Below are positions 7,477 through 15,987 of a DNA stretch of 64,000 nucleotides, piece by piece. A program made the position numbers and the translations under genes. Under the pieces are notes generated by a model. It was not told the DNA's origin and made no database searches. It worked only from the letters and a program-made list of their open reading frames with translations. This stretch comes from JADJRH01 sp046351455 (GTDB lineage: Bacteria; Myxococcota_A; Polyangia; Polyangiales; Polyangiaceae), in assembly GCA_046351455.1 (NCBI GenBank), contig JAXLYM010000004.1:434001-498000 (forward strand), written 5' to 3'. How positions within the stretch are numbered: position 1 is the first letter of the stretch; each line of letters opens with the position of its first letter.

Positions 7477-7935
7477 TCACTCGCTCGGCGCTGGAACGGG
7501 GGCGATCGCGCCGGGGGTGACGGGGCCGACGAGCTCGATGCCGAGGCGCTCGGAGAAGCGGAAGATGCGCTCGTCGCGGTAGAACTCGCCGAAGACGATG
7601 CGGGTGATGCCCGCGTTCGCGATCATCTTGAAGCAGCCCCAGCACGGGGACGCCGTCACGTAGATGGTGCCGGCGTCGATGCGGACGCCGTTGCGCGCGG
7701 CCTGGATGATCGCGTTCGCCTCGGCGTGGATCGTCCGCACGCAGTGGCCGTCCTCCATCATGTGGCCGTCCTCGTCGCAGTGGTTGAGGCCGCGGATCGA
7801 GCCGTTGTAGCCGGTCGCGAGGATCGATTTGTCGCGCACGATCACCGCGCCGACGTGCTTGCGATCGCACGTCGCGCGCGAGGACACCTCGACCGCGATG
7901 CGCATGAAGTATTCGTCCCAGGAGCTGCGATGCAT
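7477..7935 (-). CDS. Deoxycytidylate (dCMP) deaminase family protein
   Basis: A 152-residue zinc-dependent cytidine/dCMP deaminase fold. Motifs seen are VGAVIVRDKSILATGYNG, HAEANAI (zinc His and catalytic Glu) and PCWGC (the two zinc cysteines). The family converts dCMP to dUMP for dTMP synthesis, and this is the ComEB/dCMP deaminase lineage. The start has GAGGGA a few bases upstream. It follows purD on the same strand after 49 bases, so the two nucleotide-metabolism genes are probably co-transcribed. The Pro/Ala tail after residue 140 is not part of the fold. Confidence 0.88.
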   Translation of the reverse strand: MHRSSWDEYFMRIAVEVSSRATCDRKHVGAVIVRDKSILATGYNGSIRGLNHCDEDGHMMEDGHCVRTIHAEANAIIQAARNGVRIDAGTIYVTASPCWGCFKMIANAGITRIVFGEFYRDERIFRFSERLGIELVGPVTPGAIAPVPAPSE

Positions 7936-7984
7936 CGGTTCCCTCTGTGATCTTCGGTAAAATTGCGCGGGCCGTCCGGCGCGC

Positions 7985-9280
7985 TCAGGTCGCGGCGATG
8001 TCGCGGCGGTAGTGCATCCCCTCGAACGAGATGCGCGCCGCCGCTCGGTACGCGCGCTCGCGGGCCTCGGTCAAGGTCGCGCCGGACGCGGTGATCGCGA
8101 GCACGCGGCCGCCCGCCGTGACGATGCGGCCGTCGCGCTCCGCCGTGCCCGCGTGCAGCACCGAGACGCCTTCGATCCGAGCCGCCTCGTCGAGGCCTTC
8201 GATCACCGCGCCGGTGCGCGGCGACGCGGGGTATCCAGGGGCCGCGAGCACCAGCGCGAGCGACGCGCCGGGCGCGATCTGGACCGCGTTCATGTCGAGC
8301 GAGCCGCGCGCGGCGGACGTGAGCAGCCTCGCGAGATCGCCCGTGACGAGCTCCATCAAGGCCTCGCACTCGGGATCGCCGAAGCGGACGTTGTGCTCCA
8401 GGAGGTACGGATCGCCGTCGGGGCTGATCATGAGGCCCGCGAAGAGCACGCCGCGGAACGGGCGGCCGTCCTTCTTCATCCCCGCGAGCGTCGGCGCCAG
8501 GATCTCACGCTCCACGCGCGCGAGGAGGCCTTCGGGGAGCGGGCTCGGCGCGAACGCGCCCATGCCGCCGGTGTTGGGGCCGGTGTCACCGTCGCCGACG
8601 CGTTTGTGATCGCGCGCGGGCGGCAGCACGAAGAAGCGCTCGCCGTCGCAGATCGCGAGGACGCTCGCCTCCACGCCGCGCAGCGTCTCTTCGAGGACCA
8701 CGGTCTTGCCCGCGTCGCCGAACGCGCCGTCCACGAGCATCGCGCGCGCGGCTTCGATCGCCTCGGCCTCCGACGTCGCGACGACCACGCCCTTGCCCGC
8801 GCAGAGGCCGCTCGCCTTCACGACGATCGGCGCGCCGTGCGAACGGATGTGCGCCTCCGCGTCCTCGAACCGCGTCACGGTGACGTGGCGCGCGGTGGGG
8901 ATGCCTTCGCGCACCGCGAGCGCCTTCAAATAAGCCTTGGAGCCTTCGAGCTCCGCCGCGGCCGCCTTCGGGCCGAACGCGAGGAAGCCGGCCGCTTCGA
9001 GCGCGTCGACCGCGCCCGCGACGAGCGGGGCCTCGGGGCCGATCACCACGAGATCGGGGCGCTCGTGCATCGCGGCGTCGACGATCGCGTCCGGCGTGAG
9101 CGCGCCCTGCAACGATCGCCTTCGGATCCCGGCGATCTCGGCGGTGCCGACGGAGACCGTGCCCGCGTTGCCGGGGAGCACCACCACCTCGGAGACGGAC
9201 GGCGACCGCGCGAGCGCCCTCGCCAGCGCGTGCTCCCGCGCGCCCGAACCGACCACCAGCACCTTGCGCGAGCCCGTCAT
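7985..9280 (-). CDS. purD: Phosphoribosylamine-glycine ligase
   Basis: A 431-residue cytoplasmic enzyme of de novo purine synthesis, making GAR from phosphoribosylamine, glycine and ATP. It starts KVLVVGSGAREHALARALA, the PurD N-domain signature, and contains the ATP-grasp region (VVKASGLCAGKGVVVATSEA) and the family signature around VLFAGLMISPDGDPYLLEHN followed by RFGDPE. The length is normal. The ATG at 9278-9280 is taken because it directly precedes the conserved beta strand; the longer open frame upstream has no PurD match. It leads the pair with the dCMP deaminase gene. Confidence 0.95.
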   Translation of the reverse strand: MTGSRKVLVVGSGAREHALARALARSPSVSEVVVLPGNAGTVSVGTAEIAGIRRRSLQGALTPDAIVDAAMHERPDLVVIGPEAPLVAGAVDALEAAGFLAFGPKAAAAELEGSKAYLKALAVREGIPTARHVTVTRFEDAEAHIRSHGAPIVVKASGLCAGKGVVVATSEAEAIEAARAMLVDGAFGDAGKTVVLEETLRGVEASVLAICDGERFFVLPPARDHKRVGDGDTGPNTGGMGAFAPSPLPEGLLARVEREILAPTLAGMKKDGRPFRGVLFAGLMISPDGDPYLLEHNVRFGDPECEALMELVTGDLARLLTSAARGSLDMNAVQIAPGASLALVLAAPGYPASPRTGAVIEGLDEAARIEGVSVLHAGTAERDGRIVTAGGRVLAITASGATLTEARERAYRAAARISFEGMHYRRDIAAT

Positions 9281-9520
9281 GCGGCGCGTCGTTACTCCAA
9301 CCGCGCGCTGGCAACCACTGGGAGGACGTAGGCCTCGACGCTGCAGGCGGAGCTGCGCTTCGGAGCGGAGTCCGTCGCGGAACGGACGCAGTCCTCGACG
9401 TTGCGCCCGAATCTCCGACGCGCTTCGTTCAGGGGCGTCAGGACCGCGCTTGACCCCCTCCCCCACCCCGTTATTGTCGCCGCCCGGAGCGCAGGAGCCG
9501 CTCCCAATACCACGTCACGT
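9281..9520. other. Non-coding stretch between purD and serA
   Basis: No gene is seen. A 20-base sequence is repeated imperfectly (17 of 20 positions) at 9325-9344 and 9385-9404, sixty bases apart, with core CCTCGACG. It lies upstream of purD and could hold its promoter. The dispersed hairpin repeat starts at 9521. Confidence 0.4.
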
Positions 9521-9594
9521 GCCCCTCCCTTCGCGAACGACAGTGAGCGATTTGGGAGGGGCGGGCGCACCGCAGGGGCGACCGGGGGTGGGCA
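9521..9594 (+). repeat. Dispersed intergenic hairpin repeat, copy 2
   Basis: Begins GCCCCTCCCTTCGCGAACGA, continues with GAGCGATTTGGGAGGGGCGG and ends CCGGGGGTGGGCA. The arms CCCCTCCC and GGGAGGGG pair perfectly. It is nearly identical to copy 3 (29206-29278) and related to copy 1 (7376-7456). It sits about 65 bases upstream of the serA start. Confidence 0.75.
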
Positions 9595-9659
9595 TCGTCC
9601 CGTGGATTTCGGCGCTGCTCCGATCGATCGCTCCCACCTCGTTTTTCAGGAGATTTGCA

Positions 9660-11249
9660 ATGCGCGTCCTCGTCTCCGATGCCCTCAGCGAACAAGGCCT
9701 CGCGATCCTCCGGCAGACCCCCGGCGCGACGATCGACTACCAACCCGGCCTCAACGAGGCCGATCTCGCGGCGGCGATCCCGGGGGCGGACGCGCTCGTG
9801 ATCCGCTCCGGATCCAAGGTCACCGCGCGCGTGATCGAGGCCGCGACGAACCTGAAGGTGATCGGGCGCGCCGGCATCGGCGTCGACAACGTCGATGTGG
9901 AGGCCGCCTCGAAGAAGGGCGTCGTCGTGATGAACACGCCCACCGGCAACGCGACCACCACCGCGGAGCACGCGGTCGCGCTGCTCATGGCGCTCGCGCG
10001 GCACATCCCGCAGGCGTCCGCGCTGCTCAAGAACGGCAAGTGGGAGAAGAAGAAGTTCGAGGGGCGCGAGCTCGCCGGCAAGACGCTCGGCGTCGTCGGC
10101 CTCGGCAACATCGGGCGCATCGTCGCGGATCGCGCGAAGGGCCTTCACATGAAGGTGATCGGGTTCGATCCGATCCTCACGGCGGAGAAGGCCGCGGCGC
10201 TCGGCGTGGAGCTCGTCAGCATCGAGGAGCTGCTCTCGCGATCGGACGCGATCACCGTGCACACGCCGCTCACCGCGCAGACGCGCGACCTCGTCGGCGA
10301 GTCCACGCTGCCGATGCTGAAGAAGGGCGTGCTGCTCGTGAACGCGGCGCGCGGCGGCATCTACAACGAGGCGGCGCTCCTCAAGGGCCTGGAGAGCGGG
10401 CAGATCGGAGGCGTCGCGCTCGACGTGTTCATCGAGGAGCCGCCCCCCGCGGATCTGCCTATTTTGAAGCACGAGCGCGTCATCGCCACGCCGCACCTCG
10501 GCGCGTCGACGAAGGAGGCGCAGGCCCGCGTCGCGCTGGAGATCGCCGAGCAAGTGGTCGCGTACCTCACGACCGGCGAGATCAAGAACGCGGTCAACAC
10601 GCCATCCGTCGCGGGGGAGGTCGCGAAGAAGCAGAAGCCTTACCTGGAGCTCGCGGAGGGCCTCGGCTCGTTCCTCGCGCAGGTGGAGCCGAAGCTCTCG
10701 CCGACCGCGATCGAGGTGGAGTGCACGGGGCAAGCGGCGGATCTCGGCGTGAAGGGCATCTCCGCGGCGGCCGTCGCCGGGTGCCTCTCGCGCTACCTCA
10801 CCGTGCAGATGAACCGCGTGTCCGCGCCCGTCGCGGCGAAGGCGCGCGGCATCACCGTGCGCGAGCTCGCGACCGCGGGCGGCTCCGGCAAGTACGCCTC
10901 CATCGTCGCGCTGCGCGTGACCGGCGCCGACGGGACGACGCTCGCGGTGGAGGGATCGCTCGGGGCCGACGGATCGCCGCGGCTCGTGAAATGGGGCTCG
11001 TACGAGATCGAAGCGCCCCTCGGCGGCGCCGCGCTCGTGATCACGAGCCTCGACCGGCCGGGCGTGATCGGCTTCGTCGGCAGCGCGCTCGGGGCCGCGC
11101 ACATCAACGTGGCGCGCCTGCACCTCGGCCTCGGCGCGCCGGGCAACGCGGTCAGCATCTGGAGCCTCGACGCCGACGCGCCCGCGTCCGTGCTCGAAGA
11201 GCTGCGGCGCTCCGCGAACGTGCTCAACGTGCTCGCGATCCGCTTGTAA
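9660..11249 (+). CDS. serA: D-3-phosphoglycerate dehydrogenase, long form
   Basis: A 529-residue enzyme for the first step of serine synthesis, NAD-dependent oxidation of 3-phosphoglycerate. The substrate domain begins MRVLVSDALSEQGLAIL. The nucleotide-binding loop is GVVGLGNIGRIVA, and the catalytic residues lie in NAARGG (Arg), VFIEEPPP (Glu) and TPHLGASTKEA (His). The C-terminal ~200 residues supply the ASB and ACT domains of the long (Mycobacterium-type) form, with the ACT domain at ALVITSLDRPGVIGFVGSAL and after, where serine feedback usually acts. The start is set by AGGAG eight bases upstream. The next gene follows after 12 bases and is probably co-transcribed. Confidence 0.95.
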   Translation: MRVLVSDALSEQGLAILRQTPGATIDYQPGLNEADLAAAIPGADALVIRSGSKVTARVIEAATNLKVIGRAGIGVDNVDVEAASKKGVVVMNTPTGNATTTAEHAVALLMALARHIPQASALLKNGKWEKKKFEGRELAGKTLGVVGLGNIGRIVADRAKGLHMKVIGFDPILTAEKAAALGVELVSIEELLSRSDAITVHTPLTAQTRDLVGESTLPMLKKGVLLVNAARGGIYNEAALLKGLESGQIGGVALDVFIEEPPPADLPILKHERVIATPHLGASTKEAQARVALEIAEQVVAYLTTGEIKNAVNTPSVAGEVAKKQKPYLELAEGLGSFLAQVEPKLSPTAIEVECTGQAADLGVKGISAAAVAGCLSRYLTVQMNRVSAPVAAKARGITVRELATAGGSGKYASIVALRVTGADGTTLAVEGSLGADGSPRLVKWGSYEIEAPLGGAALVITSLDRPGVIGFVGSALGAAHINVARLHLGLGAPGNAVSIWSLDADAPASVLEELRRSANVLNVLAIRL

Positions 11250-11261
11250 ACAAGGACGAAC

Positions 11262-11711
11262 GTGCTCGACCCGATCGTCGATCTGGCCCCCGGCGCCGAG
11301 GAGAACGACCTCGCGACCGCGCTCGCGGACGTGCTGCGGCACAACCTCCGCACGAACGCGCGCGCGCAGAAGAGCTTCGGCGCCATGCGCGCGACGGTGC
11401 AGTTCGTGGCCTTCGACACCACGCAGACCGTGACGATGCGCTTCGATCACGGGCGCGTGACGATCCACGAGGGCAACATCGGCATCCCGGCGCTCACGTT
11501 CTGCGGCGATCGGGAGGCGGTGCTCGGCCTCACGAGCGTGCCGCTGACCCCGTGGCTCGCGCTGCCTCTTCCGGCGCGCCCGCGCGACTGGGCGGCCCTC
11601 CGCGGCCTCTACCGGAACCTCGCGGCCGGCCGCCTCATCGTCTACGGCTTCTTCTCGCACGCCCGGCTGGCCACGCGGGTCATCCGCATCCTGTCGTCGC
11701 GCAGCGCATAG
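11262..11711 (+). CDS. Small SCP2-like hypothetical protein
   Basis: A 149-residue soluble protein starting with GTG and preceded by AAGGA six bases upstream. The core (RATVQFVAFDTTQTVTMRFD, then GRVTIHEGNIGIPALTF and GDREAVLGL) has the order of a sterol-carrier-protein-2-like lipid-binding fold, but the match is weak and the ligand is unknown. A basic amphipathic C-terminus (RLIVYGFFSHARLATRVIRI) could touch membrane. It sits 12 bases after serA in the same direction, so it is likely in that operon. Confidence 0.5.
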   Translation: MLDPIVDLAPGAEENDLATALADVLRHNLRTNARAQKSFGAMRATVQFVAFDTTQTVTMRFDHGRVTIHEGNIGIPALTFCGDREAVLGLTSVPLTPWLALPLPARPRDWAALRGLYRNLAAGRLIVYGFFSHARLATRVIRILSSRSA

Positions 11712-11775
11712 ATCGGCGGCGTTTGCCGGACGCTCTTTGACGGGGCGAGCGCCGATTGATATTCCTCACCCACGT

Positions 11776-12642
11776 ATGTCGGTCCGCCTGCGCTACCTCG
11801 CCCATGACCTCGAGGTGCCGCCTGGCGAGTTCGTGATCGGACGCAGCACGGAGTGCCAGCTCTCGCTCGACGACGCGCTCGTCTCGCGCCGGCACGCGAT
11901 CCTGGTCGTGCACCCGGACGCGGTGTTCATCGAGGATCTCGGCAGCCGCAACGGCGTCCTCGTGAACGGCAAACGCATCCACGGCCCCGCGCGCCTCACC
12001 GACGGCGACAGCATCACGGTCGGATCGCAGGTGATGACGCTGATCGGCGTCCCCGGTGAGCCGCCGCCCTCGAAGGCGCCCACGTCGGTCCCGCGCGAAC
12101 GAAAATCGGTCCACGGCGCCGACGTGATCACGCTCACCGGCGCCGAGAACGAGGAGCTGGTCGCCGCCACCGCCGAGAGCCCCGCGCACGTCATCCCCTC
12201 GGAGAGCCCGGACAAGCGCGTGTCGTCGCTCGCGCTCATCGGCGGCCTCGCGGAGAAGGCGCTCGCGATGGGCCGCGCGGAGGAGGCGGAGCGCATCCTC
12301 AGCCGCTCGCTGAAAGAGGTGCTCATCAAGGCCCGCGGCAAGAACGACGTCCGCCCCGAGCTGGCGGAGAGGGCCGCTTACTACGCGACGCGCCTCGCGA
12401 ACGCGACGAGCCGCGGCCTGTGGGTCGACTACATCTTCGAGCTGTACGGCTTGCTGGGCGCGCTCTTGCCTGCGAAACTCGTCGATGAGCTGTACTCCGT
12501 GATGCGCAAGGTGAAGTCCGTCGACAAGGGCCTCATCTCCGCTTACACGGACAAGCTCCGCAAGAACGACCACCTCGGACCGAGCGAGCGATTCATTCGC
12601 CAGCGAATCGAGGGCCTCGAGCGTCTCGGGGCCATGAAGTGA
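11776..12642 (+). CDS. FHA-domain protein (first of a tandem pair)
   Basis: A 288-residue protein. Residues about 1-95 form an FHA phosphothreonine-peptide-binding domain with the expected residues: VIGRSTECQLSLDD, SRRHA and LGSRNGVLVNG. A disordered linker (about 100-155) leads to an all-helical C-terminal domain of about 130 residues (LALIGGLAEKALAMGRAEEA and onwards) that is shared with the next gene. Such proteins read Ser/Thr kinase phosphorylation and scaffold partners; what this one binds is unknown. The ATG at 11776 lacks a clear ribosome site but starts right at the FHA fold. Confidence 0.85.
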   Translation: MSVRLRYLAHDLEVPPGEFVIGRSTECQLSLDDALVSRRHAILVVHPDAVFIEDLGSRNGVLVNGKRIHGPARLTDGDSITVGSQVMTLIGVPGEPPPSKAPTSVPRERKSVHGADVITLTGAENEELVAATAESPAHVIPSESPDKRVSSLALIGGLAEKALAMGRAEEAERILSRSLKEVLIKARGKNDVRPELAERAAYYATRLANATSRGLWVDYIFELYGLLGALLPAKLVDELYSVMRKVKSVDKGLISAYTDKLRKNDHLGPSERFIRQRIEGLERLGAMK

Positions 12643-12710
12643 TGCCCGACGTCCGGAGAACCATCCCGGTCCACGTGCGGCGCTCGTTCCTCGGCACCTG
12701 AGCAAGAGAG

Positions 12711-13598
12711 ATGGCCTACCGGCTGCGATACCAAGCGCACGACCTCGAAATGCCCATGGGGGAGTTCCTCATCGGCCGCAGCGCAGAGTGTCAGCTCGCG
12801 CTCGACGATCCGCTCGTTTCGCGCAAGCACGCCGCGCTCCGTGTCCGCCGCGACGGCGTCACGGTGGAGGATCTCGGAAGCCGCAACGGCGTCCTCGTGA
12901 ACGGCGCGCGCATCGACGGGCCGACGCCCGTGGGCGACGCGGATCGCATCTCGATCGGCGGCCAGGAGCTGCGCGTGATCTACGTCGACGAGACGACGGA
13001 GGCGCTGGCCCGCGAGCAGTATCGCCGCCACACGCAGACGCTCGGCATGGGCGCGGCGGAGCTGGAGGCGCAGCTCGCGAGCGCGGTCACGGCGCCTCCG
13101 CCGGTCGCGGTGGCCGCGCAGTCGTCCTCGGTGCCGGTGCAGCCCGGCGACGCGACGACGAACGCGCGCGGCATCCACTCGTTCCAGCTCCTCGGCGGCG
13201 TCGCGGACAAGGCGCTCGCGCTCGGCCGCGCGGAGGAGGCGGAGCGCATCCTGCAGGCCTTGTTGCAGGAGATCCTGCGCACCTCGCGCGAGGGCAAGCC
13301 GGCGGAGCCGAACGTCATCGATCAGGCCGCGCGGTACGCCACGCGCATCGGCGGCGCGACGAACAAGGCGAGCTGGATCGACTACGTGTTCGACCTCTAC
13401 GCGGCGGTGCGACGCCCCGCGCCGGCGGCGATCGTGGACGAGCTCTACACGACGGTGCGCAAGATCAAGAGCCTCGAGGGGAAGGCCCTCCGCGCGTACC
13501 TCGCGGTGCTGCGCGACGCTCAGCCGTCGTTCGGTCCGGCGGAGCGCTTCGTGGTGCAGCGGATCGAGGGTCTGGAGCGCCTGATCGCGGCGAAGTGA
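12711..13598 (+). CDS. FHA-domain protein (second of a tandem pair)
   Basis: A 295-residue paralogue of the preceding protein with the same layout: N-terminal FHA domain (LIGRSAECQLALDD, SRKHA, LGSRNGVLVNG), Ala-rich linker and the helical C-domain (LGGVADKALALGRAEEAERI, then YATRIGGATNKASWIDYVF and a final FVVQRIEGLERL). The two C-domains align along their whole length, so the pair arose by tandem duplication and may form heteromers. AGAGAG precedes the ATG at 12711. Its 3' end overlaps the end of the convergent DciA-like gene by 134 bases, which is unusual. Confidence 0.85.
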   Translation: MAYRLRYQAHDLEMPMGEFLIGRSAECQLALDDPLVSRKHAALRVRRDGVTVEDLGSRNGVLVNGARIDGPTPVGDADRISIGGQELRVIYVDETTEALAREQYRRHTQTLGMGAAELEAQLASAVTAPPPVAVAAQSSSVPVQPGDATTNARGIHSFQLLGGVADKALALGRAEEAERILQALLQEILRTSREGKPAEPNVIDQAARYATRIGGATNKASWIDYVFDLYAAVRRPAPAAIVDELYTTVRKIKSLEGKALRAYLAVLRDAQPSFGPAERFVVQRIEGLERLIAAK

Positions 13599-14151
13599 CG
13601 GGGCGCGCCGGCGCTTGCGGCCTCGGCGCGGGGCGCGCGCCCGCTCTCCTCGCGGCCTCCCCCACCTCGTACGCGAGGCTCGCGGCGGCGGCCTTCGCGA
13701 TCGCCGATCGCAGGTCCGCGTCCTCCACCTTCGCGAGCGACGTCTTCACGACCGGCGGCAGTTTCACGGGCTCCGGCGACAGGCGCACGTCCGTCCGCCA
13801 CGAGGGCCGCGCCATCGGCTCGACGGCGCCGACGTGGAACCGCATCGATCGCACGTCGACGCCGCGCGCCCGGAGCTGCGCCACGATCGTGTCCGCGAGC
13901 AGCGACAGCTCCTGCGCCCACGTCGAGCTCGCGGTCCGCACGTGCAGCACGCCCCGCACGAGCCGCGTCGGCCGCGCGCGCCGGGCGATCTTGGTGCCGA
14001 CGGCCAGCTCCCAGTCCTGCGCCGCCACAGGAGGCGGCTCGTTCCCGCGCTCGCTGTCGGCCGCGAATTTCCGCTGAGCGCGCACGATCTCCCCGAAGGC
14101 GATGAGCGCCCCGAGCGATTCGGGCGAAGTGAGCCGACCTCTGCGAGCCAT
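13465..14151 (-). CDS. DciA-like DUF721 protein (helicase loader family)
   Basis: A 228-residue protein. Residues about 40-95 contain the DUF721/DciA pattern: DWELAVGTKIARRARPTRLV then GVLHVRTASSTWAQELSLLA. DciA proteins load or stimulate the replicative helicase in bacteria lacking DnaC/DnaI. The remaining C-terminal half is Ala/Pro/Arg-rich and disordered, and its last ~45 codons lie antisense to the end of the FHA gene. The start at 14149-14151 is the ATG nearest the conserved part; another ATG at 14175 is possible. The family call is good; the function in this organism is inferred. Confidence 0.75.
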   Translation of the reverse strand: MARRGRLTSPESLGALIAFGEIVRAQRKFAADSERGNEPPPVAAQDWELAVGTKIARRARPTRLVRGVLHVRTASSTWAQELSLLADTIVAQLRARGVDVRSMRFHVGAVEPMARPSWRTDVRLSPEPVKLPPVVKTSLAKVEDADLRSAIAKAAAASLAYEVGEAARRAGARPAPRPQAPARPVTSPRSGAPDPRSAAPRSAPPDRTTAERRAAPRGTRGGPSPRGS

Positions 14152-14315
14152 GCGCGACGCAAGGTATACCAGCATCCGCCCGGGCGCCCGACACACGCCC
14201 ATCGTGCGGGCCCGGCGGAGAGGCCGAGTCCGCCGCGAGAGTGCCAGTCTGGGGCCGCCGCCGAAGCCACCTGTCCGCCGGTGACGCGCGCCGAAACCCC
14301 TTGTTTCGTAGCGTT

Positions 14316-14401
<86 letters not shown>

Positions 14402-14516
14402 GCTGTGGGGAGCGCGAACCTACGCGAACGTCGCGGCCTCCGCAAGAAGACTGACGAGGAACGCCTGTGACGCTGAGGCCACGGATTTGTCACGTGAGCC
14501 CGATATTGCCTCGATC

Positions 14517-15221
14517 ATGGCGCGAATCCTGGTCGTGGCCCCCGACCTGGCGGAAGCCAAGCTGCTCGACGCTCATCTCCACGGTGGCGGCCACGTGCCC
14601 GTGCACACCTCCACCGGACGAGAAGCCGTGTCGATCGCACGGGCCAACCTCCCTGATCTCCTCCTCCTCGACTGGGCGTTGCCCGACGGGACCAGCGTCG
14701 AAGTGTGCAAGACGCTCGCGTCGTCCGCCGAGACGCGCAACATCCCGATCGTGATCTTGTCGGACCGCGGGGACGAGGTCGATCGCGTGATCGCCTTCGA
14801 GCTCGGCGCCTCCGACTACGTGACGAAGCCGTACAGCCTGCGCGAGCTCGCGCTCCGGATCGCCGCGATCCTCCGCCGCGCGCGGCCCGAGCCCGAGGGC
14901 TCCGCGGTCATCGATCTCGGCCGCCTCCGCATCGATCGCGCGGCGTACCGCGTGTGGGTCGACGGCCGCGAGGTGGAGCTGACGTTGCTGGAGCTGAACC
15001 TCCTCCTCGCGCTCTACGAGGGCCGGAGCCGCGTGCAGACGCGGGCCGCGCTGCTCGACGAGGTGTGGGGCATGGACGCGATCATCACGACGCGCACCGT
15101 GGACACGCACATCAAGCGCCTGCGCGACAAGCTCGGACCGCTCGGCGAATACGTGGAGACGGTGCGCGGCATCGGCTACCGGCTGGCGCAGATCCGCCCG
15201 CTGGAAGCCGAGCGCGCCTGA
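14517..15221 (+). CDS. Orphan OmpR/PhoB-type response regulator with altered acidic pocket
   Basis: A 234-residue two-domain regulator. The receiver domain keeps the phospho-acceptor Asp52 (LLLLDWALPDGT) and the KPYS lysine. However, the acidic pair normally found after strand 1 is replaced: ILVV is followed by A8-P9-D10 where PhoB has E-D-E. The winged-helix domain is typical of the OmpR class (VELTLLELNLLLALYEGRSR, then TTRTVDTHIKRLRDKLG and GIGYRL). No sensor kinase is adjacent. It is convergent with phoU and separated from it by only seven bases. The start is the ATG directly before the first beta strand. Mg2+-dependent phosphorylation may be weakened; that is inference. Confidence 0.85.
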   Translation: MARILVVAPDLAEAKLLDAHLHGGGHVPVHTSTGREAVSIARANLPDLLLLDWALPDGTSVEVCKTLASSAETRNIPIVILSDRGDEVDRVIAFELGASDYVTKPYSLRELALRIAAILRRARPEPEGSAVIDLGRLRIDRAAYRVWVDGREVELTLLELNLLLALYEGRSRVQTRAALLDEVWGMDAIITTRTVDTHIKRLRDKLGPLGEYVETVRGIGYRLAQIRPLEAERA

Positions 15222-15228
15222 AGCGCGA

Positions 15229-15972
15229 TCAGCCCTGCGCGCCGCCGTTGGGGGGCGTCTTCACGGCGCCCGGAGGCACCGAGTCCGCGTTCACGTCGGC
15301 GCGGCGGTTCCAGTGGCGGATGTCCGTGCCCTTCACCAGGAACACGACCGTCTCCGCGATGTTCATCGCGTGATCGCCGATGCGCTCCAGGTACTTCGCG
15401 ATCGACTGGATGCGCGTCGCCCGGTAAACCGTGGATGGATCGCGCGACATCATCGCGAGCACCTGCTGGAAGATCTTGCCGTAGTGCTCGTCGATGAGAT
15501 CGTCGCTCTGGAGGAGCTTCGTCGCGCGGTCCACGTCCCGCGAGACCAGCGCGTCCAGCGCCTCGTGCAGCACGCCGAGCGACTCGTCCGCGAGCGAGGA
15601 GACGTCCACCACCTCGGGCAGCGGCGACTCTTCGTTCAGCTCGGTCACGCGCTCGCAGATGTTCACGCCGATGTCGCCGACGCGCTCCAGATCCGTGACG
15701 ATCTTCAGCGCGGTCGTGATGAAGCGGAGATCCGACGCGACGGGCTGGCGCATCGCGAGGATGCGCAGACACAGCTCGTCCACCTCGCACTCCAGGCGGT
15801 TGATGTGCCTGTCCACGCGGCGCGTCGTCTGCGCGAGCTCCGTGTCACGGTTGCGATAAGCGAGGATCGCCTTCTGGATCATCTCCTCCGCGAGGCTCCC
15901 CATCAGGAGGACCTTCTCGCGGAGCGTCCGCAGCTCGTGCTCGTAGACCTTGCTCGTGTGCTCGCTGGGCAT
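15229..15972 (-). CDS. phoU: Phosphate-specific transport system regulator PhoU
   Basis: A 247-residue all-helical cytoplasmic protein with two PhoU repeats. Diagnostic stretches are LRREVDELCL-like ECEVDELCLRILAMRQPVA followed by DLRFITTALKIVTDLERVGD in repeat one, and RIQSIAKYLERIGDHAMNIA in repeat two. PhoU links the Pst transporter to PhoR and keeps PhoB inactive when phosphate is plentiful. It is the last gene of the pst operon, 15 bases after pstB. Length is normal apart from a short disordered C-terminal tail. Confidence 0.95.
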   Translation of the reverse strand: MPSEHTSKVYEHELRTLREKVLLMGSLAEEMIQKAILAYRNRDTELAQTTRRVDRHINRLECEVDELCLRILAMRQPVASDLRFITTALKIVTDLERVGDIGVNICERVTELNEESPLPEVVDVSSLADESLGVLHEALDALVSRDVDRATKLLQSDDLIDEHYGKIFQQVLAMMSRDPSTVYRATRIQSIAKYLERIGDHAMNIAETVVFLVKGTDIRHWNRRADVNADSVPPGAVKTPPNGGAQG

Positions 15973-15987
15973 GGCTCCCTCCGTCGC

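Noticed and set aside
14460..14510. PHO box upstream of the orphan regulator
   Set aside because: TTGTCAC is present at 14487-14493 but the second half-site (GCCCGAT) is poor; one half-site alone is not convincing.
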